Assembly: GCA_025331435.1 (NCBI GenBank)
Contig: JAIWNI010000017.1
Span: 248,001-312,000, forward strand
DNA from: Choanephora cucurbitarum
Taxonomy: Eukaryota > Mucoromycota > Mucoromycetes > Mucorales > Choanephoraceae
Direction: 5' to 3'
DNA length: 64,000 nt
Shown here in pieces: positions 35,549 to 47,862 of this stretch (position 1 is the first letter of the stretch; each line of letters begins with the position of its first letter). The notes under the pieces were generated by a model. That model saw nothing but the letters and a program-made list of their open reading frames with translations. It did no database searches and was not told the origin of the DNA. The position numbers were made by a program, and so were the translations under genes.

Positions 35549-36921
35549 TTATATAGACAAAAAGTGGTCATAGAGTGGGTCTTGCATTGTATCATCATTC
35601 TTGGCTGCTGCAAATCCAAGTTGCTTTCTCTCTAGATCAAACACCTATACAGTCTTATGTTAATAAATACACACAAGATATACTATTCGACACTTTACCG
35701 TATAGAAATTCTTCAAGAACACATCGCCTAAAATCCAAGTATCTTCATCACTTGAGCTTTGTTCAGAAATACCAGAGAGACAGTAAACACTGGTTGAACT
35801 GGCAGGAGCCATAAACAGACTATCGGCTGCAAGTTCAAGTGTGATCGTGTCTAGTTCGATCCAGATGGGCTGAATGTCACGCACATTTTTACATGGAATA
35901 GACCAGGTTCCATCACCATTAGGAAAGGCACCTTTGATATGCTTGTGATATTCTTTAGCATCCATCGCTGGCATAATGATCAAAGTGGAGCCTAAAGAGA
36001 GGATCATGAGATGACTTATATATATATATATATTCTGCTTACCACTATCAATGATACCCTTTCTACGAACAAATTGAGGTAATTGATTTCCTATCCTAAT
36101 GGTCTGCATAGCAATCATCCAATAGTTGTCATCAATCGCATCCACAAATCTCAAGCCACCTTCAAATCGACTGGGATCAATGCCTCCAAAATCAATCTCA
36201 CCTGCCTTATGCTGAGAATAGATGGCGAAGATGGGTAATTGGATCAAACCTTGTTGGACCATCGAATGGAAAGGTGGGTTATGTCCTTCAGAACTCATGA
36301 GGCTTCTGAGACCAAGACCAAAGATACCATGAAACGGAAGCTTACTGAACTCGTTTGAGATGGCATAGGCATCAGCCACAACCTGATCTCTGATCACAAT
36401 CTCGTTATCTGCCAAACTGATGGTATCTCTACCCAGACGACCTTTGATACTACCTGTACCATAGACAACATGGATCGTGTTTGCATCATAATTCTCACCA
36501 CCCGGTATAGTGCGATAGGTGAGTGATGCTTTGGTATCAAATTGTTGTCGAGTCTTACAGATGGGATCATGGCATTCGGATGACACAACCCATAGATCCG
36601 AGCTACCAGTATCAAACACAACATTGAATTTCTGTGGTGGTGTTCCGATACTGATTTCACCAAAATAACCTATTAGTTACCATGATTAAAATTGACTCAT
36701 GAGATAGTCCATATAAGGTATTTACCACTGCCATGATTATAGGAGATCTGTCTTTGTTTTCTACCGAGAAAAGAGACAGGTTCTAGTCCATGGTCTGTTG
36801 TGTTGGGTGCTGTGTAATATTCCTTTTGAATCGATATCTTAAATGAACCCTTTTTGTCAAGTGGTTGAGATTGTGCCATGACAAAAAGACTGATGGCCAG
36901 CGTTAAGAATGTCTTGATCAT
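35549..36921 (-). CDS. Secreted aspartic protease, pepsin family A1
   Basis: Four exons, 36726-36921, 36043-36669, 35699-35991 and 35549-35644 (introns 51-56 nt); 403 aa. A signal peptide (about residues 1-19) and a short propeptide precede the mature enzyme. Both catalytic motifs are present: 'FDTGSSDLWVV' and 'IIDSGSTLI'. The flap region 'VVYGTGSIKGRLGRDTI' and the late 'TWILGDVFLKNFYTVFD' and 'QLGFAAA' are typical. Enzymes of this kind (mucorpepsin-like) digest extracellular protein at acid pH. A perfect TGACGTCA palindrome lies 256 bases upstream of the ATG. No C-terminal membrane or GPI signal is seen, so secretion is likely. Confidence 0.92.
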
Positions 36922-37176
36922 ACTGTTTTCTTTTAAAAAATAATAAAATAAAATAAAAAAGTAAAAAGAATCTCTTTATTAGACTCAAACGATCGTTTGT
37001 TTTATTAACAACAGAAGTGTACCTTTTCTGTTGTTTGCGTAACCCAAACAAATAGATATAAATGTTGAAATAACCGAGGCATTTTTTTTTTTTTTACTTG
37101 TTCGGTAGATCCGAAGTACACAGTTTGTATCACTTTCAACCCTGTGCTACACTTCATAGTACAAAGAAGTCTAGCT

Positions 37177-37184
37177 TGACGTCA
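37177..37184. promoter_or_regulatory. Palindromic CRE/ATF site TGACGTCA
   Basis: A perfect 8-bp bZIP (ATF/CREB-type) palindrome lies 256 bases upstream of the protease start. It suggests nutrient or stress control of the protease; binding is inferred from sequence alone. Confidence 0.45.
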
Positions 37185-37279
37185 CGATTGTTGTGTCATT
37201 ATCTTTCTTTATAAGAAGGTATACGTAAAAGAGAGTATATATACAAAAGAGAAAAAGCAAAAAAAAATAAAAGAGAAAT

Positions 37280-37804
37280 TTACAAAACAACAAAGGACTG
37301 TGTAGCCTCATGATAGAAAAAGCCTATACCGATCCGATATTCACCACTTGGAACATCATCACCCACAGTCCAGCTAAAAGTGTTGTCTAATAACGAAAGG
37401 CCGGTACTGATTGTATATACATAAGGTTGAGTACGAGAATTGTTTTCATTCATGGCAAGTAAGCCCACTAAAATAGGGATTTAGTTTTTTTTTTAAATCG
37501 AAAATATCAGAACATACCATCTGTCTTTGCTGTTCTAGGGCATGCATAACCATACAAAGGGAAGCGCACACCTGGTGCAAAATTCCTGTTTGTTATATAG
37601 AAAGTTAGTATAGTTTTGTCAACAATACGTTTTAGAAAGATGGTACCATTGAAGTTCAATTTTATCTCCCTTTCGCACTTGAATAGGTGCTTGTTGATAA
37701 TTGGATATAGTAACAGTATAAGGCGAACTTCTTTCAGCCAGATAGGCAAGTGTGTTGACTGCAAATAAGCATAAGCAGATGAATAGAGTCAAAATTGATT
37801 TCAT
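37280..37804 (-). CDS. Small secreted KRE9/KNH-like domain protein
   Basis: Three exons, 37647-37804, 37518-37585 and 37280-37467 (introns 61 and 50 nt, the first with a TACTAAC branch site); 137 aa. A clear signal peptide (about residues 1-20, 'ILTLFICLCLFAVNTLA') is followed by one beta-sandwich-like domain: 'YTVTISNYQQAPIQVRKGDKI', 'TFSWTVGDDVPSGEYRIGI' and a final 'SFVVL'. The pattern matches the Kre9/Knh1 N-terminal Ig-like domain of fungal cell-wall proteins involved in beta-1,6-glucan. There is no long Ser/Thr region and no GPI signal, so it is a minimal secreted form. It lies head-to-tail behind the protease gene on the same strand. Its role is inferred. Confidence 0.6.
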
Positions 37805-38587
37805 AGAATAAAGTAATAGGAGAGTATGAAAGAAGAAAAAAGAAAGAGAGAAAATCTCTGCATGATTTAAAAAAGACTTGCTGACAATGAACCGTGCGAA
37901 CGTTACAGGGTTATGTTGTACAGTCCTTTGTTTTTTGTTTGTCTTAAAGATCAGTTCTTGTCAGATATAAAAAACGCTTCCACCAGGAATCATAACAGTC
38001 TCTATCCCATGCTATCAACCAACGCTCACTCTAATAGCTTATTTCTTTGCATAGTGTATGTATGTGTTGTTGATAACATTGTCAAACAAGGTTTAGAAGT
38101 CAGAAGAAAAATTTAGACTCTGATGATAGTATGTGTTCATCATCAATTTCTGTTATCATCATCAAATTAAGTCTATTTGGTGGCTTTGATGAACACCTTA
38201 AAGCGCATTCTTGTTTTGTTTGATGAGCGTAGTTTCTCGCTTCTTTGGACAAGGATGTGATACAATCTATCGTTTATTTGTTTATCCTTTTTGTTTTGAG
38301 TCTCTCTCTTGATACAGCAATAAGAATAACTCTATTTTCACAACCTAAACAGTGTTGTATGTATTTTTTTTTGAAGCCCGAAGAGGGTGAGTTTTTTTTT
38401 TGTTCCAATTGGTATATCAAAAATGGTAACAAGTGCAAGTAAAGCTTGACTCAAACAACAGTAGAGGTATTCCATACAAAGTCCAATGCTCCATAAAAGG
38501 AAATGCAATTTTGAGAGTTAATTTTGAAAGTAAGATAAGTACGCGTTTAATCTTCTTTTCTTCTTTTTTTTTTAATTGACTGCAGTG
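37805..38587. other. Divergent intergenic, 783 bases
   Basis: It lies between the KRE9-like gene and the SMPD4-like gene. It contains a 10-base inverted repeat, GTGTTCATCA at 38133-38142 and its complement at 38187-38196. No gene was recognised. Confidence 0.45.
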
Positions 38588-41143
38588 ATGGAAAACGCAA
38601 AAGCTTTTCAGGATCGCAACATAGTTGGGATATGCGAGTACATGTCAAACTATTGTGCCACAAACATAAACTCTTCAATATCCTCTTATTCTGTCTTGCC
38701 ATTCTATAACTTTTTCCCTGTTTTCTTGGTCTATATCTTTGGCTCACCAAACACAAGGTAGTCTGCCAAAGACAAGAAAAGAAAGAGATGATGGAATCTA
38801 AATAGAGCTGCTATACTTTTTTTTGTTGATTTAGAGGTTGGATTCAGACAGAGACACAACCAGCGCAGGATATAGCGATTAAGAACCTTTTGTCTGTCAA
38901 CAGTCCATTCATTCAAGCATTAGAGAAATTGAGTGTTTATCCAGAGTATTCTTATGATCTAGTGACCGCGAGTCTTCCTGTAATTATTAAGTATAACATG
39001 CATGATAAACACAACCTAATGTTGCTCTTCGTCAGGCTGACATCCAAAGGGTCCTTACCATGGGTGCAACAGAACTACTTCCACGAGTCTACACAAACTG
39101 TTTGAGTGTCAATGTATCTTCTGGATCAAACCCAATTGACCTAAGAGCAGCTGCTACAAAACAATCTACACTGTTACCTAATGGTACAGGAAGAGAACGA
39201 GTGATCCGACTGAATATGATTCAACTTTATGTCTTTTATTTTTTAAGCGCACCTACGTGGGAACCGCTCAGATCTTCACCAACATCATTCATGCCCACAG
39301 CGAATGTCAGTGGCTTCAACACATCGTACATGCCTTCCTTCAGCACCAGTTCATCCAATTCGAATTTACAATACCAGATTGCTGGAAATTTAAGATCCAT
39401 CAATCTCAGTGTATATCCTATTGTCTTGGAGGAGTATTTTGAACACTTCATACCAGCTGCCTCAAGTAACCTGTTTCCAGAGTTCATTGGTACGTTCTTC
39501 CTTGACGCTTGCCTAGAACTCTGGATTCGTACACGTTGGGTAGCTGAGGGTCAAAAACTGAGTGCTGAATACATGCGGTGCATCACTGCTTTTGTCAAAT
39601 ATATCACTCGTCAGGATCTTAGAAAGTTAACTTCCAAAACCAATCTTGTCTTGGCAGAAACCTATAGAACTGTCAAGGACGAACTGTACATGCTTATCTC
39701 TAGACTTGCCCTGAATTGGAGTAAAGACAATGATTATTTGGATGTGGTTGATTTATGGGCTATCTGGGCTGCTCCTTGGAAGTTAGGTCAGCATCCTTCT
39801 AGTTCTGATCAAATGATATACACACCCATTACTCATGGATGGGCTCATATCATCATGGACAATATTCCTTTTTATGTACTTCTCGTTGACATTTTATTGC
39901 AACGCACAGGTACATTTATGTACAAAGATGCCGAACAACAACAACAACAACAACAACAACAGCAACAACAGCAACAACAGCAACAACAGTACAGACCGCC
40001 CACAGGGATGTCATACAGTACCAGTCCATTTACTTATGGCACAACAGGAGCAGATGCATCTAACATTCGTGGCAACTTTCGAATACTCTATCGTATTATC
40101 AATGTCCTAAAAGCAGAAGGCTTAGTCGACTATTTATCACACATTGAAGAGGGTCTGAGATACATAAAATCCAACGCATCTGCTGTGCATCAACTAGATA
40201 CGGGATCATCCATGTCAAAGCCATTGGACCCATACAAGTATCTCTCTAATCTATGTTACAATACAGAGCAAATGGACTTTCTGGTCACAGACAAACTCAC
40301 TAGCGCTTACGAATTACTTGTACAAATCAACGATGGTGTCTGGGTCACAAGAGGGCTGTATTCAAATGACCAAGGCACTCGGTCAAAAGAACTGATCAAG
40401 ACCATCAACAGCATTCGTGACGCTATCATCATTCGAGAAAACAACAAATCAGGGAAAGCAGCTGTGCATGTCACTCAGTTGACAGAAGCATATCAGCTCA
40501 TGTGTAAAGTATTCAAGGTAACTCTAAACCGGTTCGATCTTTAGTGTTGGGCTGATCAAATCTCATAGATTGAAGCGACCAGCCTTGCCTTACCTTCCAG
40601 CAGTCAACATGAAGCAGGCCAATCGCAGCCTCCTCAGCAACAATACCAACCCAAGTTCGCTGGTACAAGGACAGATGGGTTCTTGACGCCTGAAGAAAGG
40701 CAGGCCATTTTAGAAGGAAAGATGTTTTGTACACCAGATAATGTTCAGCCTCTTGGAATCCGAGCAAAGACAGTTGTACGTACATATGAATTTCCATGGA
40801 TGGTGAATTGGATATTGAAAATCGATCCTAAATTAAACTACTATGTAAGTAGAATGAGTAGCCTGTAGCTAGCTTGTACTTACATTCTGATCCATAGTAT
40901 AATTATTATTTACCCGAGGAAAAGAGGCCTGGCTTTTTCCCAAACGAACTTACGATTAGACCATGGGCTTCTAGACAACGACTTTGCATTACTGCTTTAC
41001 TGACGAGTATTGTTCTCTGCTTTCTTTTTATCAAGACAATAAGATTCTTCATTTCACACATGTTCCTCACCTTAGCACTTATCGTTTTTGCTGTTTGCTT
41101 TAGATTCAGAAGGCAGATCGTTGCTTATTGTTCTGATCGATGA
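38588..41143 (+). CDS. Neutral sphingomyelinase-3 / SMPD4-like protein
   Basis: Five exons, 38588-38757, 38835-38979, 39036-40517, 40569-40844 and 40898-41143 (introns 51-77 nt); 772 aa (human SMPD4 866). Collinear SMPD4 landmarks are visible: 'IFGS..TRGW' near residues 50-60, 'LEKLSVYPEYSYDL', 'LNMIQLYVFYFLS', 'YPIVLEEYFEHFIP', 'VVDLWAIWAAPWKL', 'WAHIIMDNIPFYVLLV', and late 'GFLTPEERQAI'. Two hydrophobic segments at the C terminus anchor it. In animals SMPD4 sits in the ER and nuclear envelope and has been linked to sphingomyelin hydrolysis and nuclear pore biology; the fungal role is not known. A glutamine run is encoded by CAA/CAG repeats at 39948-39988. The gene converges on the P4-ATPase with 213 bases between stops. 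Confidence 0.8.
39948..39988 (+). repeat. CAA/CAG (polyglutamine) repeat inside the SMPD4-like gene
   Basis: A near-perfect trinucleotide run of CAA with CAG interruptions encodes 18-19 glutamines within a predicted disordered loop. It is likely length-polymorphic. Confidence 0.9.
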
Positions 41144-41356
41144 ATAAACTCTTTAGATAAACTCATTTCCTTTTTGAGGATCATGGATCTACTGCATGTA
41201 CTTTCTTAGATTGAGAACAGGATGAAGCAATTGTTTATTATGACAGTGTATTTACATTGACAGATGCGATTATATATATAAAAAAAAGAAAGAGGTATAG
41301 ATAAACAAGAAGAGAGCTAGTGTGTCAGACAAAGCCGTGCTACTTTAGGCAGAGGA

Positions 41357-44300
41357 TCATTGTTGGACGATTTCAAGATCCGAATCAACTTGATCCGCAA
41401 GTCTATCCTGTATGGGTTCTTCTTTTGAAGTCTGAGGTATTGCTTTTGTTTCCAGACTGCTTTCATGAGATTCATTGTGCATCTGCGAGGAACGGCCTTG
41501 ATGCATCACGAGCTCTTGCTCACGTATAATGTCATTATCGTATGGACGATACTGGTGACGATAATGTTTGGCTACCACACGCGGAAGGAAACAGGCGACA
41601 ATCGTCAAGATCAATGTCATCCAGTAATTCCCTGTGCCAAACAGGCTATGTTGACCAGCAAAAAGAAACGTGTTGAATTGAGCATAGATGCATACGACAG
41701 CATAATACACCAAGATCGATAAGGAAATCACTAGGATCTGTATCCACGTAAAGCTATAGAGCGAAACAACCACAAACAGATTGGCCACAATGACCACAAT
41801 GCTTGATACTATCGTGCCAAAGGAATACATGCCGTTATGATCTCTGCCATCTGGATCAACAGGACCTCCTAATAACAGCATGAATGGGAAGAAAAAGCAG
41901 ACGGCAGATTGGTAGATGCCGTCAAATACCGTCAGATAGAATCGCCAAGTCTTGAATTTATCGTTGCGAAGGCCCATACGATAGAGTTCCGGATAAAGAG
42001 AGCTTACTTTGGCATTTAGATCTTGATCCCAGATACCCATAAAGATAATTGGCAAGGAAGTAAAGACAACATTATAAAGTGTGACAAGTACATATTCAAA
42101 CATCATTGAACCATTAAACCTTTTTTTTTAACAAAGATAGCGTGAATAGATAGATAAGATCACAATAGGATGTTATACTTACTGACAAAATAGCTGATAC
42201 CAAAACAAGACAAACGTCCAAACAATGTTCTTGAAGAAAAAACCCATAACCATCTCTGCAATACGAAGGTAAGACCATCTTCCATGAACAAGCAACAGTT
42301 TTTGTAAAAAGCGAAATTGAGCAATGGCATAATCTGAGGCCATCACAGCCTGTCTTCCTTCTACACCAGAGATACCAACACCTACATTCGCCTCTTGTAT
42401 CATGGACACATCATTGGCTCCATCGCCAATGGCCAAGGTCATGACCCGGAGTCCCTTCTTTACCAGTCTTACCACCTCAGCCTTCTGTTTCGGACTGACT
42501 CGACAACAGATCACACTTGCACAACGCATGCCGAGATCAAGCAGCTTGGACTTCGTCTGAGGTTCTAGAGCAAATTTGAGGGTAACGCCATCGATCACTA
42601 AGGCACATCGCTGGGTGTCTCCCACATGGTCTACTTTCTCAAATGCCTTTTCCAATTCAGATGCCGTGCTCTCTCGATCCTCTGCCTTGACGACAACAAG
42701 TTCCATGTCCAGGGTGATCAGGTTGCAAGCAAACCCAATGTTGATGGCCGTCTCTGTCTTGTCTCCCGTCAGCACCCAGAGTTTGATACCCGATTGAGAA
42801 AGCTCAGCAATGGTCTCGGGAACGCCGTCCTGGAGTCGGTCTTCAATGGCTGTACCGCCCATCAAGAGCATGTTGACCTCGATCTCCTCACAGATTTCCT
42901 CTATCCTGTCTTCACGGCTATAGATGGCCGCACTGGCCTCTTGAAACCGTCGGTTCCATGACTTGTATTCGCGTTGAGAGATAAATCGATAGGCAAGACA
43001 GAGCGTTCGAAGTCCTTCATTGGCAAAGCCTTCCAGATGCTCTAATGTGATCTCACGTAGCCTGGCTTGAGCTTGATCGAGTTCGTGCTGGTCACCGAAT
43101 TCAGTACAGAGTCGGTCGTAAATGACAGAATCAGCGCCCTTGCAGAGCAAGACGATCCGATCACTATCATGGGGCTTGACAATCACACTCATTCTCTTTC
43201 GATTCGAGTTGAATTCAAGTACGTTCAAGAGGTCGTATTTCTTCTTTCGGCCCATGACCTCCACCGTCAGCACATTGGATTCTCGGCCTAAAAAGACAAA
43301 GCCTAGATCGCGCGCAGAAGCCACCAGTGCAGACTCATCGGGCGATTGCGCTTTGTATTCAATGTGATGTCTGTTTGTACTGTCTGGTCGATCGGCAAGT
43401 GCTGTATGACACAATGCTAGTGCTGAAAAGAAATGGACCACAGAGGCAGCATGTTGATCGTCCCTTTCGAGGTCGTCATAGATTACGGGATCGATCAATG
43501 TTGGATTGGATCCAACGTATTTGTTTTTGAATAGCGTTGCTTGTTTGCTATACATGACTTTTCTTGCATGATCCAAATCGTCTTGTCTCATGTCTGATAT
43601 ATGTGAGCCTTGGCGGATGTCTGCACCGGCAGATGCTTCAGTTTTACCCATGCCATAAGAGATTCCATTGATCGTTGCCTTTCTTGACTCCATTACATTC
43701 TGAGTCAATGTGCCGGTTTTGTCTGAAAAGATGTATTCAATTTGGCCAAGGTCGTCACATATATTCCATGTCTTTGGTACACAAGGTGTGTCTGTTGGTT
43801 CATGATACATGTCTAGATCAGCATAGACAAAATAAGCCTTTTTAAAAAAAAAGAATCAATACCATTCACTCTCTATCACAACCTATCACTTACAACTAAT
43901 GTCTTTACGATCTCTACTGAAATATAAAGAGAGATAGGCACAATGTTTTGATATAAAATAAGAGTCACCCTATAGAGATGCTAGCATGAATGGACAAAGA
44001 GCAATGGTGTCTCGTCTGTCTTACCAAAACGTAATGAAGCCTAAATAAGAAGCACTTGTGCCTTCAATTCCATAATCAAAGTAGCGTGATGATCCTGAAG
44101 CATTAAACTTGATACTAGACAATACAGAGCTAATGATACAAAGAATAGCCAAAATACAGAAATTGGCAACTACCTACAACCATGTCATTAGAGAGACTTT
44201 AAGCGAGACAATTCACTTACATAAGGATTTGTTGCTTTCGACATTTTACTTCGCTTTGAAGGTGTACTACCAGAATTCAACATGATTTTCGTTTCTGCGC

Positions 44301-45639
44301 CCGTATAAACAATGACACCAATAGCCCAACGTGTGTTCCTCAAGACACAGCCTCGTAACAACAGATTGTTATAGGTGACTGCTTCTGTCTTTTGATGGGT
44401 TACTGTACTCTCATCATCTGGCTGTTCAATATCCCATCGCATCACACCATTGTACTGATAGAGATTGACATTGGGTGGTTCACTTTCAAAGTAGAAATAG
44501 GCACGCTCACAGTCATGTACGGTCCTTAATTCGCCTGTAGCCTTTAATCCCTGACGTACCTTTAGATTTGTCTCACCATCCAAGTTCTGTGTCTCAACGT
44601 AACAGAGATTATCCATTTCAGAGGTCGACAGGATAATGATATCGGCCGGCACATCCTCGTCGTTCCGTATCATCACATAGTCACCCACTTGAACATCTTG
44701 CCATTCAACATATTGCCAACCCACATTGCATTCAGGTAAAGGTGGCTCATCTGGGGAGAGTGCTGAACAATTGGTATTGATATGAACAGAAGAAGATCTG
44801 CGTCGAATGGATGCTGTGGTTGTTCGATGTAACACTGAGTGCGGAATAATACCGGGCCGGTAAATCTGTTTGCCAGCAGATGACTTGAAGAGACCGTTCA
44901 TATCGGTGCGAAATGTACCTGAGTGCTTTCGTATTTTATTGTAAAGCTTAGTGGAAGAAGATGGTTCTTTGGTCTGATTTTCTTCAGTTGTGTTTTCATC
45001 CACTTGATTTAACGGTCGATCGAAATCCAATTCGACTCGCTTGTTTGGTTTTTTGGCCAATGCCATTCGATAGGTGTGCGTAAATCGATTGTCTATTCCA
45101 GCCAACATACAGAAGAATCCAAGAAGAACATGAACTGCATGGAATCTACTTTTCTCTTTTTCTTCTGGTAGATTCACATTTTTCCAGTGAATCAGAGTCA
45201 ATGTCTTGGCCCTGTTGACTCGTTGATCACTTTTATTGCGTTTGGTGTCCTCAATGGCATCTTTTATACCAGTGATGATCAAGATGGCGATGATAGGCAG
45301 AGCAGACACGGCTGGTTCTACTACTCCAAAGATAGGGAAACACTGTAGGATGACAAGGAATAGGAAATAAAGGTTGGCAACATTACGAAATTGTTCAAAC
45401 AAATTCTTTGGTATGAATGATAGAGGTGTATATTTGGCAGTTCGAACTCGGTTTGGTACATACGAATGACCTATCAATCTTCCCTTTTCATCATAGTCTG
45501 AGGCAGGTGGTTTCATGTTGACATAGATCCTACGCCTCTGTTGCATATAAGAAGAGGTTGATTCTGTTCTATGGATTCTATCTGTTTCTTCATCTTTGGA
45601 TGATCTTTTAGAGAACTTCCAGCTTAATCGTTTATTCAT
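41357..45639 (-). CDS. P4-type ATPase, Dnf1/2-like phospholipid flippase
   Basis: Five exons, 44221-45639, 44025-44173, 43894-43969, 42183-43837 and 41357-42119 (introns 47-63 nt); 1353 aa. All P-type landmarks are intact: actuator 'DGETNL', phosphorylation 'FSDKTGTLTQN', nucleotide-binding 'KGADSVIYDRL', hinge 'LTGDKTETAINIG' and 'GDGANDVSMIQEA'. The M4 'NIVPISLYISVEIVKT' carries the P4-type PISL. Ten membrane segments can be placed, and a long insertion (about residues 190-300) lies between M2 and the actuator domain, as in Dnf1/2-type enzymes. These flippases move phospholipids to the cytosolic leaflet at the plasma membrane or late Golgi with a Cdc50-type partner and support polarised growth. 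The ATG at 45639 gives a basic N terminus. Confidence 0.93.
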
Positions 45640-45958
45640 GATCTTGTTACCTGAAAGAAAAGAAAAGAAAAAATATATAAGAAAAAACTACTATGTATCT
45701 TTTTTTTTTATCGGATAATGAAATTAGAGTTGTTGCATTGATTATGTTTACAGGTTCCGAAACAGCCATGACAACCTTTTCTTTATGATAATCACTTACT
45801 ACCAATCAGAATAAACGTATTTAATTTCATTAATTAAATAACAAAACAAGAAGAGAATGAAAAACATTCCAATTCATTGATTTATTGAATAAGCTCTAAT
45901 GTGTAATATACAATCATAAAAAAAAAGGGTCATAATAGTGATAAGGAATGGGAGGGGA
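45640..45958. other. Intergenic, 319 bases, no gene seen
   Basis: It is the promoter of the flippase and the 3' flank of the cyclin gene (both leftward). It is A+T-rich with a T9 run at about 45701; no further signal was recognised. Confidence 0.4.
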
Positions 45959-47057
45959 TTATTGCCAAAATCTACAGTGTTTTTTATCCAGCAATGAATG
46001 ATCTTTGCCTTCAAATTTTCGTTTTTTGGATGAATGCATGCGGATAGGTGATACTTGAATAGGTGTTTGTGCAGGTGAAGAAGAGATAGAACTAGGGAGT
46101 GAGAGTGATAGGCCAGGTGCCTTGAGGGAACATTGAGTACACATACAAGCATAATGACAACCTGGACTATTGATGCATGTATTGACTGAAGAAGGTGTTT
46201 CACAGACAGGTGAAGGTGGGTATGATAGAGATGATAAGGGAGGTGAAGGTAATGAAGATGTAAATGAGGATAGACAAGAGGCAAGATCATATAGGCTAGT
46301 TGGTATATGATGCATTCTTGCTTGTGTACGCATATGCAACAGACGATGCCAGTGATCGAATGTGGGTTGATCGATATAGAGTTGGTAGTTGATCAGTTCA
46401 AGAAAATAGCGCTCGGCCGTATTGATCTCCTGTACAGGTAATCCAGCAATCTTGGCCCAGGCTGAATTGCGGTAAGTCTTGTCCTGAACAAACTTGGAGG
46501 CAACTACCAAGCTGGCCAAGAACATTCTTCTGCCACAACTGATATATGCATTATGTTGCCATGAACCTTCTTGTTGTAGTTGTTGAAGAATGGAAGGCTG
46601 AACACGGAATATGTAGAAGAGGGCTGTCTGTAATGTACTGTAGGTTGTTCGAGATCGTTTAAGTACCTCTTGAATAAAAGTCCGCAATGGTACGACCGGC
46701 GATACTCGGGACTCTTTAAGCTGAGGATATGGTGTGGGATACCAGATAGATTCAATGACGACTGCATTTATATCTATCATTATGTTAGTCTACATGTGTC
46801 TATAGGACCATTAGAGTTCTATTACCAACTAATGCTTCCACATAAGCAATACGGTTTGTAGACACAAGGTGAGGTATAGGTAATGGATCCTTTAGAAAAT
46901 GCTTCAATTCAAGCTGATTAGATCTATATCCATTGTTCTTTTTCTTGCTCTTTAAGGCATATAAGTCAGGATCAGTCTGAAGTGATGTCGAGAATACTTT
47001 GGATGTTGTCAAGCTATTGTCTAATGTATGAAGATCGACGTGATATCTAAAGTCCAT
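45959..47057 (-). CDS. Pho80/PCL-family cyclin
   Basis: Two exons, 46826-47057 and 45959-46773, with a 52-nt intron; 348 aa. The cyclin box lies at about residues 95-220: 'LRTFIQEVLKRSRTTYSTLQTALFY', 'RRMFLASLVVASKFVQDKTY', 'NSAWAKIAGLPVQEINTAE' and 'FLELINYQLYID'. The 'KF.QDKTY.N..WAKI.GL' signature is that of fungal PCL/Pas1-type cyclins, partners of Pho85-like CDKs in nutrient signalling and G1 morphogenesis. The C-terminal half is Ser/Pro-rich with a small cysteine cluster ('CHYACMCTQC') and a basic end. Which CDK it binds is inferred from the family. Confidence 0.8.
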
Positions 47058-47701
47058 TATTCCCCACTACTATTATCTTGTGGTTATTCTTTCTTTTTTT
47101 TATGGTTAAAAAAGAATATATAAAGTGTGTAGATATAAAAGAAAAAAAAATAATTAGCTGTATAAATAGACAGATATACAGTTTTTTTAAAAAAAAAAAA
47201 AAAAAGAAAGAAAACGAGGGAAAAAAAAAGGAGGGGGGGTTTAAAAGAAAGGAGAGTGTGATTGAGAGAGGAGAATGAGTGTAAAAAAAAAAAAAAAAGC
47301 CAGCCCATGTTCGGAAAGTAGAAATTGTACTTGGCATTATTCTTTCTCCTTTAATTTCACTTTCTGAAATGATTGTATTCATGAACCACGTTTGACGGCG
47401 GACACTGAATTATATGACTCTTCATGATTGGTGGATATGATTAGTCTAGAAATACCACCAGTCTCATCATGAGTTTAAGATTAGAACGGTCATTCAACAG
47501 ATAAAGTATAAAATATAGGCGGGGTTGTAAGTATATATAGATAAAAAAAAAACAAAAGGCGGCTTTTGTAACTACATAAGAGATGTCTATGGCTATATTG
47601 AGTGCTGAGTCAAAATAATAAATTCAATTGGATATCTACTCAAATGTAATTTAATAAAATTTCTTTAGATGTGTGATTTTGTTTGTTCAGCTAATCATCT
47701 C
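47058..47701. other. Intergenic, 644 bases, promoter of the cyclin gene and left flank of the DIRS element
   Basis: Long A and T homopolymers (47190-47300) make apparent frames on both strands, none credible. The DIRS element starts at 47702. Confidence 0.45.
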
Positions 47702-47839
47702 TATTGCTTGTCGTACCTAAAGCAATCCTTGTTGACTCGACTCCAACTTCCAATGTGGTACATGCTCTCTGAGCCACGCTTTATTTTCCTTTAAATATAA
47801 TAAAAAAAATAATAAATACCCTTTTCCCTTATATCTTTC
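47702..47839 (+). repeat. Left terminus of DIRS element
   Basis: 47702-47760 is complementary to the internal complementary region; 47757-47839 is the inverted terminal repeat shared with the right end, identical over 83 bases. Confidence 0.92.
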
Positions 47840-47862
47840 TAAGCCGCGCACCGTGGAGAACT

